DNA of 64,000 bases, from assembly GCF_003226895.2 (NCBI RefSeq), contig NZ_PNJG02000002.1:62001-126000 (forward strand), given 5' to 3'. How positions within the stretch are numbered: position 1 is the stretch's first letter; each line of letters starts with the position of its first letter. This document shows positions 9,609 to 18,955 of this stretch, in pieces. This DNA comes from Kocuria tytonis. Its GTDB lineage: Bacteria > Actinomycetota > Actinomycetes > Actinomycetales > Micrococcaceae. Under the pieces are notes generated by a model. It saw nothing but the letters and a program-made list of their open reading frames with translations, was not told where the DNA came from and did no database searches. The translations under genes were made by a program, and so were the position numbers.

Positions 9609-10015
9609 CACCGGGCCCCGGGGCTCGGGAGCGCCCCCGGCAGACCGGGACCCACGACTGCTGCGAGCACCGCGAGCAGCGGCCCACCGAGATCGGCCGC
9701 CGTCTCCGACGCCCCGATCCGCTCGGCGAGCGCATCGGCCGCCCAGCGCACGGACCGTGCGAGTTCCCGGCACCGTTCGACGTCCTCCCCCAGGTCGTGC
9801 TCGTGGCGTTCCACGCGCGCCCGGAAGGACCGGGCACCGGGGCCGGTCCAGCCGCCGTGCGCCTGCCCGAGCCCACCGACCGTGCCGCGGAGCGTGTTGA
9901 GGTGCTCCGCGGCGGCGTCGCAGCGCCGGGCGAGTGCCGTGAGGTGCTCGTGCACCAGTGCGCTCGCGATCCCGGGGTGCATCCCGTGCGCCGCGGCGCC
10001 CGCCGTGGGTGCCAT
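9608..10015 (-). CDS. WXG100-like small helical protein
   Basis: 135 residues, almost entirely helical. A WTG tripeptide at residues 56-58 sits between two predicted helices, which is the hallmark turn of WXG100 (ESAT-6-like) proteins. The family dimerises and either travels through, or escorts partners through, type VII secretion. The ATG at 10015 has a GAGAGGA ribosome site 7 bases upstream. TAGCCT at 10096-10091 on this strand could be the -10 box. It overlaps the lipase-like gene by one base. No YxxxD/E secretion tail is obvious after the second helix, and the C-terminal 30 residues are hydrophobic and Gly/Pro-rich. Confidence 0.65.
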   Translation of the reverse strand: MAPTAGAAAHGMHPGIASALVHEHLTALARRCDAAAEHLNTLRGTVGGLGQAHGGWTGPGARSFRARVERHEHDLGEDVERCRELARSVRWAADALAERIGASETAADLGGPLLAVLAAVVGPGLPGALPSPGAR

Positions 10016-10229
10016 GTCCGTGTCCTCTCCGCGCGTCGTGGGTCCCGGGCGAGAGCCCTGGGTGGCGGGCGGTGAGCCCGGCGCGCGGACCCAGGCTAGG
10101 CAACCGGGGCACCCGGTCCGGGCCGCCGCAGGGTGCTGTGGAGACGGGGCGGGAGGGTGGCGGGAAGCCGACTCGGTGCAGGTCGGTCGCCGCGGCACCG
10201 GGGTACGGGCCCGTGGAAGAATGGGGCCC

Positions 10230-11663
10230 ATGTCGAACGCCGCGCAGACCCTCCCGTCCGGACGAGTGGCCCTGAGCCACCAGACCCCCGCCGTAGCACT
10301 GGGACCGTTGGACGGCCGTTACCGCCCGCAGACCGCGGTCCTGGTGGACCACCTCTCGGAGGCCGCGCTCAACCGCGAGCGGGTGCACGTGGAGGTGGAG
10401 TGGTTCATCCACCTGTGCGAGCAGCGCGCACTCACCGGCCTGGAGCCGCTCACGGACGAGCAGAAGGCAGGCCTGCGGGCCGTCGTGACCGGTTTCGACG
10501 CCGGGTCCGTGGCGGAGCTGGCCGAGCTGGAGGCCGTGACGGTGCACGACGTCAAGGCCGTGGAGTACTTCCTCGCACGCCGGCTCCCGGACCTGGGACT
10601 GGAGCACCTCACGTCCCTGGTGCACTTCGCGTGCACGTCCGAGGACGTCAACAACCTGTCCTACGCCCTGGGCATCAGGGACGCGGTGCAGCGGGTGTGG
10701 CTGCCCGCCGCACGCGAGCTGGTCACCGTAGTCTCCGCCATGGCGCGGGACGCCAAGGCCACACCCATGCTGTCCCACACCCACGGGCAGCCGGCCACCC
10801 CCACCACCCTGGGCAAGGAACTCGCGGTGTTCGCCCACCGGCTGGACCGCCAGGTGCGGCGTGTGGCCGGCACGGAGTTCCTGGGCAAGCTCAACGGCGC
10901 CACGGGCACGTTCGCGGCGCACACGGCGGCAGCCCCGGAGACGGACTGGCCGGAGATTTCCCGCTCCTTCGTGACGGGACTGGGTCTGACGTGGAACCCG
11001 CTCACCACGCAGATCGAGTCCCACGACTGGCAGGCGGAGCTGTACGCGGACCTGGCCCGGTTCAACCGGATCCTGCACAACCTCTGCACGGACGTGTGGT
11101 CCTACATCTCCATCGGGTACTTCCAGCAGATCCCGGTGGAGGGGGCCACGGGATCCTCCACCATGCCGCACAAGGTCAACCCCATCCGCTTCGAGAACGC
11201 GGAGGCCAACGCGGAGATCTCCTGCTCCCTGCTGGACACCCTGGCCGCCACGCTCGTCACGTCCCGCTGGCAGCGCGACCTCACGGACTCGTCCTCCCAG
11301 CGCAACATCGGCGTGGCGTTCGGGCACTCCCTACTGGCCATCTCCAACGTGGTGAAGGGCCTCGACCGGCTGGCCGTCGCGGAGGCCACCCTGGCCGAGG
11401 ACCTCGACGGCAACTGGGAGGTCCTGGGCGAGGCCGTCCAGACCGCCATGCGCGCCGAGGCCGTTGCCGGGCGGGAGGGCATGGACAACCCCTACGAGCG
11501 CCTCAAGGAGCTGACCCGCGGGCACCGCGTGGATGCGCGGCGCATGCGCGAGTTCATCGACGGCCTGGGCCTCTCCGACGACACCGCCCGGCGCCTCGGG
11601 GCCCTCACCCCCGCGGACTACACGGGTCTGGCCGAGCAGCTCGTGGATTCGTACGGTCTCTGA
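10230..11663 (+). CDS. purB: Adenylosuccinate lyase
   Basis: The 477-residue protein is a full-length adenylosuccinate lyase of the fumarase/aspartase superfamily. It cleaves SAICAR and adenylosuccinate, releasing fumarate, in purine synthesis. The signature loop SSTMPHKVNPIRFENAEAN is intact, with the catalytic histidine region THGQPATPTTLGKE before it and TSEDVNN near residue 135. The ATG at 10230 is chosen over one 9 bases earlier because GGAAGA lies at a better distance from it. The gene stands alone, divergent from the WXG100-like gene, with 214 bases between them for promoters in both directions. Confidence 0.96.
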   Translation: MSNAAQTLPSGRVALSHQTPAVALGPLDGRYRPQTAVLVDHLSEAALNRERVHVEVEWFIHLCEQRALTGLEPLTDEQKAGLRAVVTGFDAGSVAELAELEAVTVHDVKAVEYFLARRLPDLGLEHLTSLVHFACTSEDVNNLSYALGIRDAVQRVWLPAARELVTVVSAMARDAKATPMLSHTHGQPATPTTLGKELAVFAHRLDRQVRRVAGTEFLGKLNGATGTFAAHTAAAPETDWPEISRSFVTGLGLTWNPLTTQIESHDWQAELYADLARFNRILHNLCTDVWSYISIGYFQQIPVEGATGSSTMPHKVNPIRFENAEANAEISCSLLDTLAATLVTSRWQRDLTDSSSQRNIGVAFGHSLLAISNVVKGLDRLAVAEATLAEDLDGNWEVLGEAVQTAMRAEAVAGREGMDNPYERLKELTRGHRVDARRMREFIDGLGLSDDTARRLGALTPADYTGLAEQLVDSYGL

Positions 11664-11688
11664 GCCGCTCACCGGCGCGGTGTCGGGC

Positions 11689-12762
11689 TCACCCCCGGTG
11701 GGAAGACGCGGCCGGCGCACCGGCCGGAGCGGGATCTCCCGGGACGGGAGCACCCGGCAGCCGGCCGGCGGACCGCGGCGTGCCGGGCAGCGGCGCAGCG
11801 GGACGCGGTATCGCGGGTGCCCGTGTCCCGGGCACCGGTGCAGTAGGCGCCGAACCCCTGTGGGGCGCGGCGCTCGCCCCCGCGGCCCCGGGGTCGGTCC
11901 ACCGCCGCACCTGGGCGGGGACGTTGGTGGTGATCTGCTGCACCCCGAGCGCCAGGCACACGTGGGCGTCCGCGAACGTGTCCACGGTCCACACCCGCAG
12001 CACGGCACCGCTGCGCAGCCACTGCTCGACCTGCCGGGGGTTCTCCCGGACGTACTCGATGCCGGGTCCGGCGATCTCCACCTCACCGCGGGAGATCACG
12101 GGAACGGCCGGGGGCACCACCAGGCGCATGCCCGCGCGGCAGACCGCGGCGGTGGCCGTTCCCACCCGCAGTCCGCTGCGGACCGTGGCCACGGTGGTCT
12201 GCGAGACCAGCTGGCACACGTGCCGGGGTGAGACGCACTCCAGGAGGTAGCGCACGGCGTCGGGGTGGAAGCTCATCACGGAGACCAGCACGCTGCCCAG
12301 CCACCCGGTCTCCGGGTTCCAGCCACGGCGCATGAGCAGCACCAGCAGCGCCTCCTCCAGTCCCTGTCCGAACGGACTGGGGTGCTTGGTCTCCACCGCC
12401 AGCCCCACGGGACGTCCCGCGGCCAGCAGCAGGTCCAGCAGCTCGTCGAGGGTCATGAGCTGCTCGTGGGCCGCCCCGTGCGTGGGCGGGATCCACACGC
12501 CCTTCCACGTGGAGAAGTCCAGACGGTGCAGCTGCGCGAGAGTGTGCTGACCCACCGGGCCACTGCCGTTCGAGGTCCGCCCCAGGTGGGAGTCGTGGTG
12601 CAGGACCAGGTGACCGTCGCACTCCACGCCGCCGGCGCCGTCCGCAAGGGCCTGCACGAACGCGGCGCGCGTGAGCTCCGGGTAGCGCCGGGACGAGCCG
12701 CGGTGCGCGTACACCAGGGGACGGGCGGGAGAACGGTCGTTCGGGGCAGCCACGGCTGCCAC
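11689..12762 (-). CDS. Glycerophosphodiester phosphodiesterase
   Basis: A cytoplasmic UgpQ-type phosphodiesterase of about 357 residues that would hydrolyse deacylated phospholipid headgroups to glycerol-3-phosphate. The active-site signature is present: YAHRGSS at residues 18-24 and VECDGHLVLHHD at about 46-57, giving the His, Glu and Asp that bind metal and the second His. VETKHP and WTVD later in the chain also fit. The start is GTG; a second in-frame GTG lies 9 bases downstream. The last 65 residues are a Pro/Ala/Gly-rich tail not found in the enzyme core, probably disordered. It reads convergently towards purB with only 25 bases between. Confidence 0.88.
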   Translation of the reverse strand: MAAVAAPNDRSPARPLVYAHRGSSRRYPELTRAAFVQALADGAGGVECDGHLVLHHDSHLGRTSNGSGPVGQHTLAQLHRLDFSTWKGVWIPPTHGAAHEQLMTLDELLDLLLAAGRPVGLAVETKHPSPFGQGLEEALLVLLMRRGWNPETGWLGSVLVSVMSFHPDAVRYLLECVSPRHVCQLVSQTTVATVRSGLRVGTATAAVCRAGMRLVVPPAVPVISRGEVEIAGPGIEYVRENPRQVEQWLRSGAVLRVWTVDTFADAHVCLALGVQQITTNVPAQVRRWTDPGAAGASAAPHRGSAPTAPVPGTRAPAIPRPAAPLPGTPRSAGRLPGAPVPGDPAPAGAPAASSHRG

Positions 12763-13069
12763 GGTAGGTGGCGGGCGCTACGGGACGTCGAGCGCCGCCC
12801 GTCCGCCCGGTGTCCGGGCGGTGACACCTACGTGAACCGGACGACGCCGTCCCCGGGCGCATCGCCGCGAGACCCGGGCGCGGCATCGCGAGATGCGAGG
12901 GTGCGCACCAGGCCCGGGGACGCGCAGCGGAACTCCCCGGAGGGGCAGCACGATTCCGGGCGCGCTGCCGCGCCAACGTACGTGGGGAGGCGACACCCTG
13001 ACGTCGGAACGGGGCACCCCGGGGACGCCGCAGCTGTCCCGGGATGCCCCGCCGACGTGGCGCGACCGG
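12763..13069. other. Intergenic gap, no gene seen
   Basis: These 307 bases lie between two leftward genes, upstream of the phosphodiesterase and downstream of the EcsC-like gene. They should hold a promoter for the former. I see no convincing ribosome site plus open frame, RNA gene or strong hairpin. A near-copy (10 of 11) of the recurrent GACGACGCCGC motif lies at 12841. Confidence 0.6.
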
Positions 13070-13879
13070 CTACCGGCGCTTCTTGCCGCCCCTGGTCCCG
13101 GACTCCAGGGCCTCCTGCTGGGTGGCCGAGGTGCCGCCCTCGAACTTCTCGGCGCGGTCCCCCAGTCCGAGGGTCACGGGGAACTCGTTCGGGAAGGCGC
13201 CGAAGGCGTCGTCCGCGGACTTGATGACCTGACGGGCCATGGCCAGGTTGGCGCCGCCGCCCACCACGGCACCCAGCCCGAAGGGCAGGGCGCGCCCCAG
13301 CACCGCGCCGGACTGCCGGGCGAGGAACCGCTTGATGAACATGTTGCGCACGGTGCGACCCACGTCGAAGCGCTTGGAACTGTCCGAGGACTTGCCGAGC
13401 ATGAGTCCCCACTTGCTGCTGACACTCTTGCTGGCCGAGGAGCTCGCGAGCAGCTGGCCCATGAGCGCCTGACCGTCCTCACCGAGCATCAGCGCCATGA
13501 TCATGGTGCGGTTCTGCTGCTCGTCCTGCGGCTCCACGCCGTGCAGCTCTGCCATGGCCTGCGCGTAGAGCGCGGTGGCCTCCAGGTACCCGGCCACCGC
13601 CACGGAGGACAGCCCGAGGGAGGCGATGGTGCCGATGCCGGGAACCGCCGCCGTGGCACCCACGGCGCCGCCGCCGGCCGTCACGGAGCGGATGTAGAGC
13701 TTCCGGGCGCGCTTGGCGATCTGCTCGGGGGTTTCGTCCGGGTGCTGTGCTCGCAGGTGCTTGAGCACCTTGACCACCCAGGGCTGCTGGATGCGCAGCG
13801 CGTGGTCCAGGAACTTGTTGACGCCGGGCTTGGGCTTGCCGTTCTCGTCGAACGCCTTGTTCAGGGGGTTAACACCCAT
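13070..13879 (-). CDS. EcsC family protein
   Basis: The 269-residue protein resembles the EcsC family (first seen beside the Bacillus EcsAB exporter; function still unclear). It has a helical N-terminus, a glycine/alanine-rich hydrophobic segment around residues 75-110 (GGGAVGATAAVPGIG), and a second near residues 210-235. The ATG at 13879 has AGGAG 9 bases upstream; a TTG directly before it is a less likely start, and a longer open frame upstream lacks any ribosome site. No ABC transporter gene is adjacent. It is probably membrane-associated. Confidence 0.7.
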   Translation of the reverse strand: MGVNPLNKAFDENGKPKPGVNKFLDHALRIQQPWVVKVLKHLRAQHPDETPEQIAKRARKLYIRSVTAGGGAVGATAAVPGIGTIASLGLSSVAVAGYLEATALYAQAMAELHGVEPQDEQQNRTMIMALMLGEDGQALMGQLLASSSASKSVSSKWGLMLGKSSDSSKRFDVGRTVRNMFIKRFLARQSGAVLGRALPFGLGAVVGGGANLAMARQVIKSADDAFGAFPNEFPVTLGLGDRAEKFEGGTSATQQEALESGTRGGKKRR

Positions 13880-14098
13880 CAATGTCCACTCCTCGAAACG
13901 GGTAGGGGCTGCTCGGCGGGGACCGCCGAAGACATCGGACTCACTATGACACAGGGGGTCGGGGCACGCGTGCGAGGTGGCGGGTAGTACGCCCAGGGCA
14001 CACAGGGTCGGCACGGAAAAGCGCCGGACCACGCATGCGGTGCACGGTCGTGGCCTCCACGACGCGCAGGGGCGCCCGGACCCCGCGCGTCCCTCGGC

Positions 14099-14437
14099 TC
14101 AGTGGGTGCTGAAATCCGTGTACTGGCCGGTGGCCGGACCGAAGTGCTCGTCCACGGTGATCACCGCGCCGGGAGTGTCCCGGGAGATCAGGGCCTTGAG
14201 GAAGTCCCCCACGGCCCAGCGCGGCCCCTCGGCAACCACCGTGACGGTGCCGTCCTCGTTGTTGGTGGCCGTTCCCGTGAGTCCCAGTTCCTCCGCCTGG
14301 CGCCAGCACCAGTACCGGAATCCCACGCCCTGCACCGTGCCGTGGACCACGGCGGTCAGCGCGATGACCTCGTTGAGGTCGAGGGCGTCCCGTTCCCGGC
14401 CCTCGGCGGCGTGAGGATGAATCGATGGCATCTCCAT
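14099..14437 (-). CDS. Acylphosphatase
   Basis: Small 112-residue acylphosphatase, which hydrolyses acyl-phosphate bonds such as those of carbamoyl phosphate and 1,3-bisphosphoglycerate. The signature [18 protein letters not shown] carries the substrate-binding arginine, and [13 protein letters not shown] carries the catalytic asparagine. About 20 extra residues precede the usual domain start. On this strand a -10 box TACTCT (14449-14444) ends 6 bases before the ATG, and no ribosome site lies between, so the mRNA is probably leaderless. An ATG two codons later is an alternative start. Confidence 0.92.
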   Translation of the reverse strand: MEMPSIHPHAAEGRERDALDLNEVIALTAVVHGTVQGVGFRYWCWRQAEELGLTGTATNNEDGTVTVVAEGPRWAVGDFLKALISRDTPGAVITVDEHFGPATGQYTDFSTH

Positions 14438-14550
14438 GCCCCCAGAGTAGAAGATCGCCCGGTCCGCGCGACTCCCTTCCGGGTGCGGCGCGGACCGGGC
14501 GAGGTCCTCCGGCGGCGGCCCGGACGTGCGCGGGCCGCGATGGTGGGGGC

Positions 14551-15213
14551 TCAGTCCAGGGAATCGAGCGCCTCGGCGATGGGGGTGTCCCCGTCCGCGA
14601 ACTCGATGAACCGCCCCGTGGTGCCCTTGGCATCGGCGAGCGCACGTGCGGCCACGAGGGCCACGTTGCCGCGGGCGGTGTTCTTGTTGTCGTCCTCCCC
14701 GGCCCTGCCCAGCGCGATCGCACCGGAGGCGTCGTCGTCGGTGAGCATGCCCGGCCCCAGGATGGTCCAGTCCAGGGAGCTGGCGCGCAGGTGGTCGTCC
14801 GCGTCCGCCTTGGACTGCGCGTACGCGTAGAAGTCGTCGTCCTCGGGCACACCGTGGTCCTGGCCGGCGCCCATGTAGGACACCATGACGTACCGGCGGA
14901 CGCCCGCGGCCGCCGCGGCGTCCATGGAGCGGATGGCCGCGTCACGGTCCACGGCGTAGGTGCGCTCCTGGGAGCCGCCGCCGGCACCCGCGGACCAGAC
15001 GACGGCGTCCTGACCGGAGAACAGCTCCGTCATCGCGGCCACGTCCATGTCCTGGACGTCCGCCACCACGGGGGTGGCTCCGGTGTTCTCGACGTCCTGG
15101 CTCTGCTCCTCCTTGCGGATCACGGCGTTGACCGTCTCCCCCTGGGTGGAGAGCAGGCGGCACAGTTGAAGTGCCACCTTTCCGTGGCCACCGATGATCG
15201 TGATCTCAGACAT
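14551..15213 (-). CDS. NAD(P)-binding oxidoreductase, NmrA/SDR type
   Basis: A 220-residue Rossmann-fold protein beginning [16 protein letters not shown], where GGHGKVA is the dinucleotide-binding glycine loop. [10 protein letters not shown] stretch resembles the SDR Tyr-x3-Lys pair at the expected place. Proteins of this atypical SDR group either reduce small carbonyls or sense the NAD(P)H state. The ATG at 15213 has AGGAAGGA just upstream. A TetR-family regulator is encoded immediately upstream in the same direction and could control it, although no operator is evident. The substrate is unknown. Confidence 0.82.
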   Translation of the reverse strand: MSEITIIGGHGKVALQLCRLLSTQGETVNAVIRKEEQSQDVENTGATPVVADVQDMDVAAMTELFSGQDAVVWSAGAGGGSQERTYAVDRDAAIRSMDAAAAAGVRRYVMVSYMGAGQDHGVPEDDDFYAYAQSKADADDHLRASSLDWTILGPGMLTDDDASGAIALGRAGEDDNKNTARGNVALVAARALADAKGTTGRFIEFADGDTPIAEALDSLD

Positions 15214-15348
15214 TGCGAGTCCTTCCTGTCGGAACGAATTTGTCGGGGCCGTCCAGGCCCCCGGACCTGGTACAGCGGGGGAAGGCACCCGATTATTCCG
15301 TTCCGGGGTCGCCCGCGGTGGCCCGGCCCGCCCGGTGGCCCGCAGAGC

Positions 15349-15936
15349 TCAGCCGACCGCGGCCGCCGCGAGACGCCCGCTGAGCACCCGCACGACCCGC
15401 TGCAGATCGGCGTGGTGGTCCTGTGCCAGCTTGTCCGCCATGATCCCCACGAGACCGTGGACGATGAAGCGGTCGTCCTTCTGCGTGGCACCCACCGGGA
15501 GGTCACCGTTCCGGGCCCGGGCGTTGCGCAGACCGGTCGCGGCGTGATCCACCACGGCATCACGCACCAGGAAGCATCCCGGTCCCGTCAGCACCGCCCG
15601 GTAGTAGTCGCTGAACTGCTCCATGTGCCGGGCCACGGGCATGAGGGCCGCCTCCCACGGATCGCGGCCGTCCGCGGCCACGGCCTGCGCCGGGAACGGG
15701 ACCCGCGCCAGCAGGGACTGCGTGGCGCAGCGCAGCACCTGCTCCCGGGAGCCGAAGTTCTCGTAGACGGCCTTCCGGCTGACCCCGGCGGCAGCGGCGA
15801 TCTCGGTCATCCCCACCTGCGAACCCCGGCTGGCCACCAGCTCCACGGTGGCCGCCTCCACCGCCGCGCGGGTCCGTTCGATCCGCCGGTCCATCTGCTC
15901 TCCAATAACCACGTCGTGTGACAAGGGACCCTTCAT
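15349..15936 (-). CDS. TetR family transcriptional regulator
   Basis: 195 residues with an N-terminal helix-turn-helix (GMTEIAAAAGVSRKAVYENF at about residues 42-61) typical of TetR repressors, followed by a helical ligand-binding domain. It should bind operator DNA as a dimer and release it when a small ligand binds. The ATG at 15936 has GGAAGGGG upstream. It precedes the NAD(P)-binding oxidoreductase gene by 135 bases on the same strand, a usual regulator-target arrangement. The ligand cannot be guessed from the sequence. Confidence 0.88.
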   Translation of the reverse strand: MKGPLSHDVVIGEQMDRRIERTRAAVEAATVELVASRGSQVGMTEIAAAAGVSRKAVYENFGSREQVLRCATQSLLARVPFPAQAVAADGRDPWEAALMPVARHMEQFSDYYRAVLTGPGCFLVRDAVVDHAATGLRNARARNGDLPVGATQKDDRFIVHGLVGIMADKLAQDHHADLQRVVRVLSGRLAAAAVG

Positions 15937-15988
15937 TCAACGCCCCTTCCCGCCGCTCGCGCGACAACCTAAAGGGTGGGCCCGTCCC

Positions 15989-17263
15989 TCACGCGTGCCC
16001 GGGCGGCACGGCCTCCACCAGGAAGATCTGCCCCTCGCCCCTCACCGTCACCGTGCCCGGCCCGTCGAGACGGATCAGGGACTCGCCCGCCGTGGCCCGT
16101 GTCCCACCCCGCCGCGCACCCGACGACGCCGCCGCACCCCCGGGGTTCCCCGCGCCGACGGCGCCGGGTGGGGTGACCGTGTCCGGATCGTCCGTCCCGG
16201 CGGAGTGGTCGCTCGCGGTGACGGCGCCCTGCGTCACGAGCACCATGCAGGTGCCCGACGACTCACGGACGACCGGTCTCTCCGGTGTCACGCGGGCCGC
16301 GGTCAGGGAGAGCGCGGGGTCCCACAGGGGGTAGCGCACGGCGCCGTCCGCCGTCTCGCGGGTCTCCAGCAGCACCACGGGTTCCTGTGGCACGGCCATG
16401 ATCCGCAGCAGCTCGGGGACGTCCACGTGCTTGCTCGTGAGCCCGGCGCGCAGGACGTTGTCCGAGCACCCCATGATCTCCACTGCCGTGCCGCTCAGGT
16501 AGGCGTGGAGCTGCCGTGCGGGGGTGAACAGGGCCTGACCGGGCTCCAGGTGCACCACGTTCATGCACAGTGCCACGAGCAGGCCCCGGTCGTCCGGGTA
16601 GTGGTGGGACAGCAGCCGGATCAGGCAGCGTGCGCGTTCGAGCGGATCCATCGCGGGGGTGAGCGACACGGTCCCCTCTTGTGCGGACGCGGCCGTGTCG
16701 TGCCCGGGGCCCGCAGCGGCAACGCACGCGCGCACGGCGGCCGCGGCGACGTCGTCCGGGAGCTCCAGGGCATGACGCACGGGGAACGGTGCGGCCGCGG
16801 CGGCGCCGAGCCACGGCAGGCCCAGCTGTGCGGCGAGCTCGGTGAGCCGGTCACGCTCCTGCTGTCCCGCGAGCAGCCACATGTCCGTCAGGGCCACCAC
16901 GGTCTCGGGCTTGGCGCGGTCGTCCTTGTAGTTGCGGTGGGGTGCGTCCGGGGCGACCCCCGCGGCGTCCTCCCGCTCGAAGCCCTCCCGTGCCTGGTCG
17001 GAGGCGGGGTGGACCTGGAGGGACAGGGGCGCGTCGATGGCCAGGACCTTGAGCAGGAACGGCAGCCGGGGAGCGACCTCGTCCAGCCCGCACTGCCGCC
17101 CGGCCAGCTGCACGCGGGACGGCGCGCTCGGGTGCGCGCCCATCCAGAGCTCGGCCTCAGGCTGCTCGGTGGGTCCGGGGCGGCCCTGCATCTCGGCGAG
17201 CACCGAGCGGGACCCCCAGGCGTAATGCTGGATCGGGTTGCTCATCCTCAGGAACTCGGCCAT
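15989..17263 (-). CDS. manA: Mannose-6-phosphate isomerase, type I
   Basis: Interconverts fructose-6-phosphate and mannose-6-phosphate, feeding GDP-mannose and mannosylated envelope polymers with the divergent manB. The zinc site is recognisable: SLQVHP, NYKDDRAKPE, and later FTPARQLHAYLSG with EIMGCSDNVLRAGLT. An insert of about 45 Gly/Ala/Ser-rich residues interrupts the C-terminal sheet domain and contains one copy of the recurrent 11-mer. Starts at 17272, 17263 and 17245 are all possible; none has a clear ribosome site, and 17263 is a compromise giving 424 residues. Confidence 0.9.
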   Translation of the reverse strand: MAEFLRMSNPIQHYAWGSRSVLAEMQGRPGPTEQPEAELWMGAHPSAPSRVQLAGRQCGLDEVAPRLPFLLKVLAIDAPLSLQVHPASDQAREGFEREDAAGVAPDAPHRNYKDDRAKPETVVALTDMWLLAGQQERDRLTELAAQLGLPWLGAAAAAPFPVRHALELPDDVAAAAVRACVAAAGPGHDTAASAQEGTVSLTPAMDPLERARCLIRLLSHHYPDDRGLLVALCMNVVHLEPGQALFTPARQLHAYLSGTAVEIMGCSDNVLRAGLTSKHVDVPELLRIMAVPQEPVVLLETRETADGAVRYPLWDPALSLTAARVTPERPVVRESSGTCMVLVTQGAVTASDHSAGTDDPDTVTPPGAVGAGNPGGAAASSGARRGGTRATAGESLIRLDGPGTVTVRGEGQIFLVEAVPPGHA

Positions 17264-17329
17264 GGCCAACATGTAACCACAGCGACCCACGGATCCCCGG
17301 GCACCCCGGGGACGCCCCCGGTGCTCCCG

Positions 17330-17335
17330 TAGAAT
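17330..17335 (+). promoter_or_regulatory. -10 box of manB
   Basis: TAGAAT is a near-consensus -10 hexamer that ends 8 bases before the GTG start of manB. No ribosome-binding sequence lies between, so the transcript probably begins at or within a base or two of the start codon (leaderless). Confidence 0.55.
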
Positions 17336-17343
17336 CGGCAACC

Positions 17344-18753
17344 GTGACCACAGACCTTTCCTCATCATTCAAGGCCTACGACGTGCGCGGCATCGTGGGC
17401 GAGAGCATCACCGCGGACAGCGTGCGGGCCACCGGCGCGGCGTTCGTGGACGTCCTGGGCCTCACGGGTTCGGCCGTGGTGGTGGGCGGGGACATGCGCC
17501 CCTCCTCCCCCGAGTTCATCGAGGCCTTCGCCGACGGCGCCACCCGGCGCGGCGCGGACGTCACGGTGATCGGGAACATCTCCACGGACGAGCTGTACTT
17601 CGCGTGCGGCACGCTGGACTGCGCGGGTGTCACGTTCACCGCGAGCCACAACCCCGCGCAGTACAACGGCATCAAGATGGCCAAGGCCGGCGCCGTCCCC
17701 GTGTCCTCGGACACCGGGCTCTACGAGATCCGGGACACCGCCCAGGGCTTCCTGGACTCCGGGGAGATCCCGGCGGCCGAGCGCCGCGGCCAGATCTCGC
17801 GGCGGGACGTGCTGGGAGACTACGCCCACTACCTGCGCTCGCTGGTGGACCTGCGGGAGATCCGCCCCCTGAAGGTCGTGGTGGACGCCGGCAACGGCAT
17901 GGCCGGACTCACCACCCCCGCCGTCCTGGGCAACGCGCTGCTGGATCCCCTCCCGCTGGAGATCGTGCCCCTGTACTTCGAGCTGGACGGCACCTTCCCC
18001 AACCACCCGGCCAACCCGCTGGAGCCCGCCAACCTCGTGGACCTGCGGGAGGCCGTCCGTGCGCACGGCGCGGACATCGGCCTCGCATTCGACGGCGACG
18101 CCGACCGCTGCTTCGTGGTGGACCAGAACGGCGATCCCGTCTCCCCCTCCGCCGTGGCCGCGATCGTGGCCGAGCGGGAGATCGCCCGCGCGCAGGCCGG
18201 CGGGGAGGAGCACCCCGTGGTGATCCACAACCTCATCACGTCCAGGGCCGTGCCGGAGCTGATCGAGGCCAGGGGCGGGCGTCCCGTGCGCACCCGCGTG
18301 GGCCACTCGTTCATCAAGGCCGTGATGGCCTCCGAGCGCGCGGTCTTCGGCGGGGAGCACTCCGCGCACTACTACTTCAAGGACTTCTTCAACGCGGACA
18401 CCGGAATGCTCGCGGCCATGCACGTGCTCGCCGCGCTCGGCGAGCAGGGCGGCACCCTGAGCGAGCTCATGGACCGCTACGACCCCTATGTGGCCTCCGG
18501 TGAGATCAACTCGGAGATCGAGGACAAGGCCGCCGCCGTGGACCGGGTGCGCGCCCACTTCGCCGCCGCCGATCCCGCCGTGACCGTGGAGGACATGGAC
18601 GGCACCACGTTCACCCACCCGCAGCAGGGCTGGTGGTTCAACCTGCGCCCCTCCAACACCGAGCCGTTCCTGCGGCTCAACGTGGAGGCACCGGACGCCG
18701 CGGCCATGGCGGCCGTCCGGGACACGGTCCTGGGCATCGTGCGCCAGGGCTGA
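17344..18753 (+). CDS. manB: Phosphomannomutase/phosphoglucomutase
   Basis: A 469-residue alpha-D-phosphohexomutase that moves phosphate between C6 and C1 of mannose or glucose. All four active-site loops are present: TASHNP with the phosphoserine near residue 100, the metal loop DGDADR at about 246-251, the sugar loop GEHSAHYYFKDF, and the phosphate loop RPSNTEPFLRLN. Start is GTG with no ribosome site and a -10 box just upstream. It diverges from manA, so the window encodes two successive steps to mannose-1-phosphate. Its transcript meets a strong palindrome 36 bases after the stop. Confidence 0.94.
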   Translation: MTTDLSSSFKAYDVRGIVGESITADSVRATGAAFVDVLGLTGSAVVVGGDMRPSSPEFIEAFADGATRRGADVTVIGNISTDELYFACGTLDCAGVTFTASHNPAQYNGIKMAKAGAVPVSSDTGLYEIRDTAQGFLDSGEIPAAERRGQISRRDVLGDYAHYLRSLVDLREIRPLKVVVDAGNGMAGLTTPAVLGNALLDPLPLEIVPLYFELDGTFPNHPANPLEPANLVDLREAVRAHGADIGLAFDGDADRCFVVDQNGDPVSPSAVAAIVAEREIARAQAGGEEHPVVIHNLITSRAVPELIEARGGRPVRTRVGHSFIKAVMASERAVFGGEHSAHYYFKDFFNADTGMLAAMHVLAALGEQGGTLSELMDRYDPYVASGEINSEIEDKAAAVDRVRAHFAAADPAVTVEDMDGTTFTHPQQGWWFNLRPSNTEPFLRLNVEAPDAAAMAAVRDTVLGIVRQG

Positions 18754-18788
18754 CCCTCGGGCACGTCCCACCCGCCCCCCAGCGGGTA

Positions 18789-18830
18789 CGACGACGCCGC
18801 GCAACCTGTTCCGGTTGCGCGGCGTCGTCG
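18789..18830. terminator. 18-bp perfect palindrome, bidirectional terminator
   Basis: Left arm 18789-18806 and right arm 18813-18830 pair perfectly over 18 bases around a TGTTCC loop. It lies between the convergent manB and hmp genes, so it should end both transcripts. There is no U-tract on either side. Each arm carries a copy of the recurrent GACGACGCCGC motif in opposite orientation. Confidence 0.8.
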
Positions 18831-18955
18831 TGTGCGGGGCGCCGCCCGTTGGCTCGGTGCACTGCCTGCCGAGCGGCATGACAGGGCCGGGAGTGGCGCC
18901 CCCCGGCCACGGTCTCCGGCCGGGCGGCGTCGTCACCCCGCGGGTGCTGCGGGAC

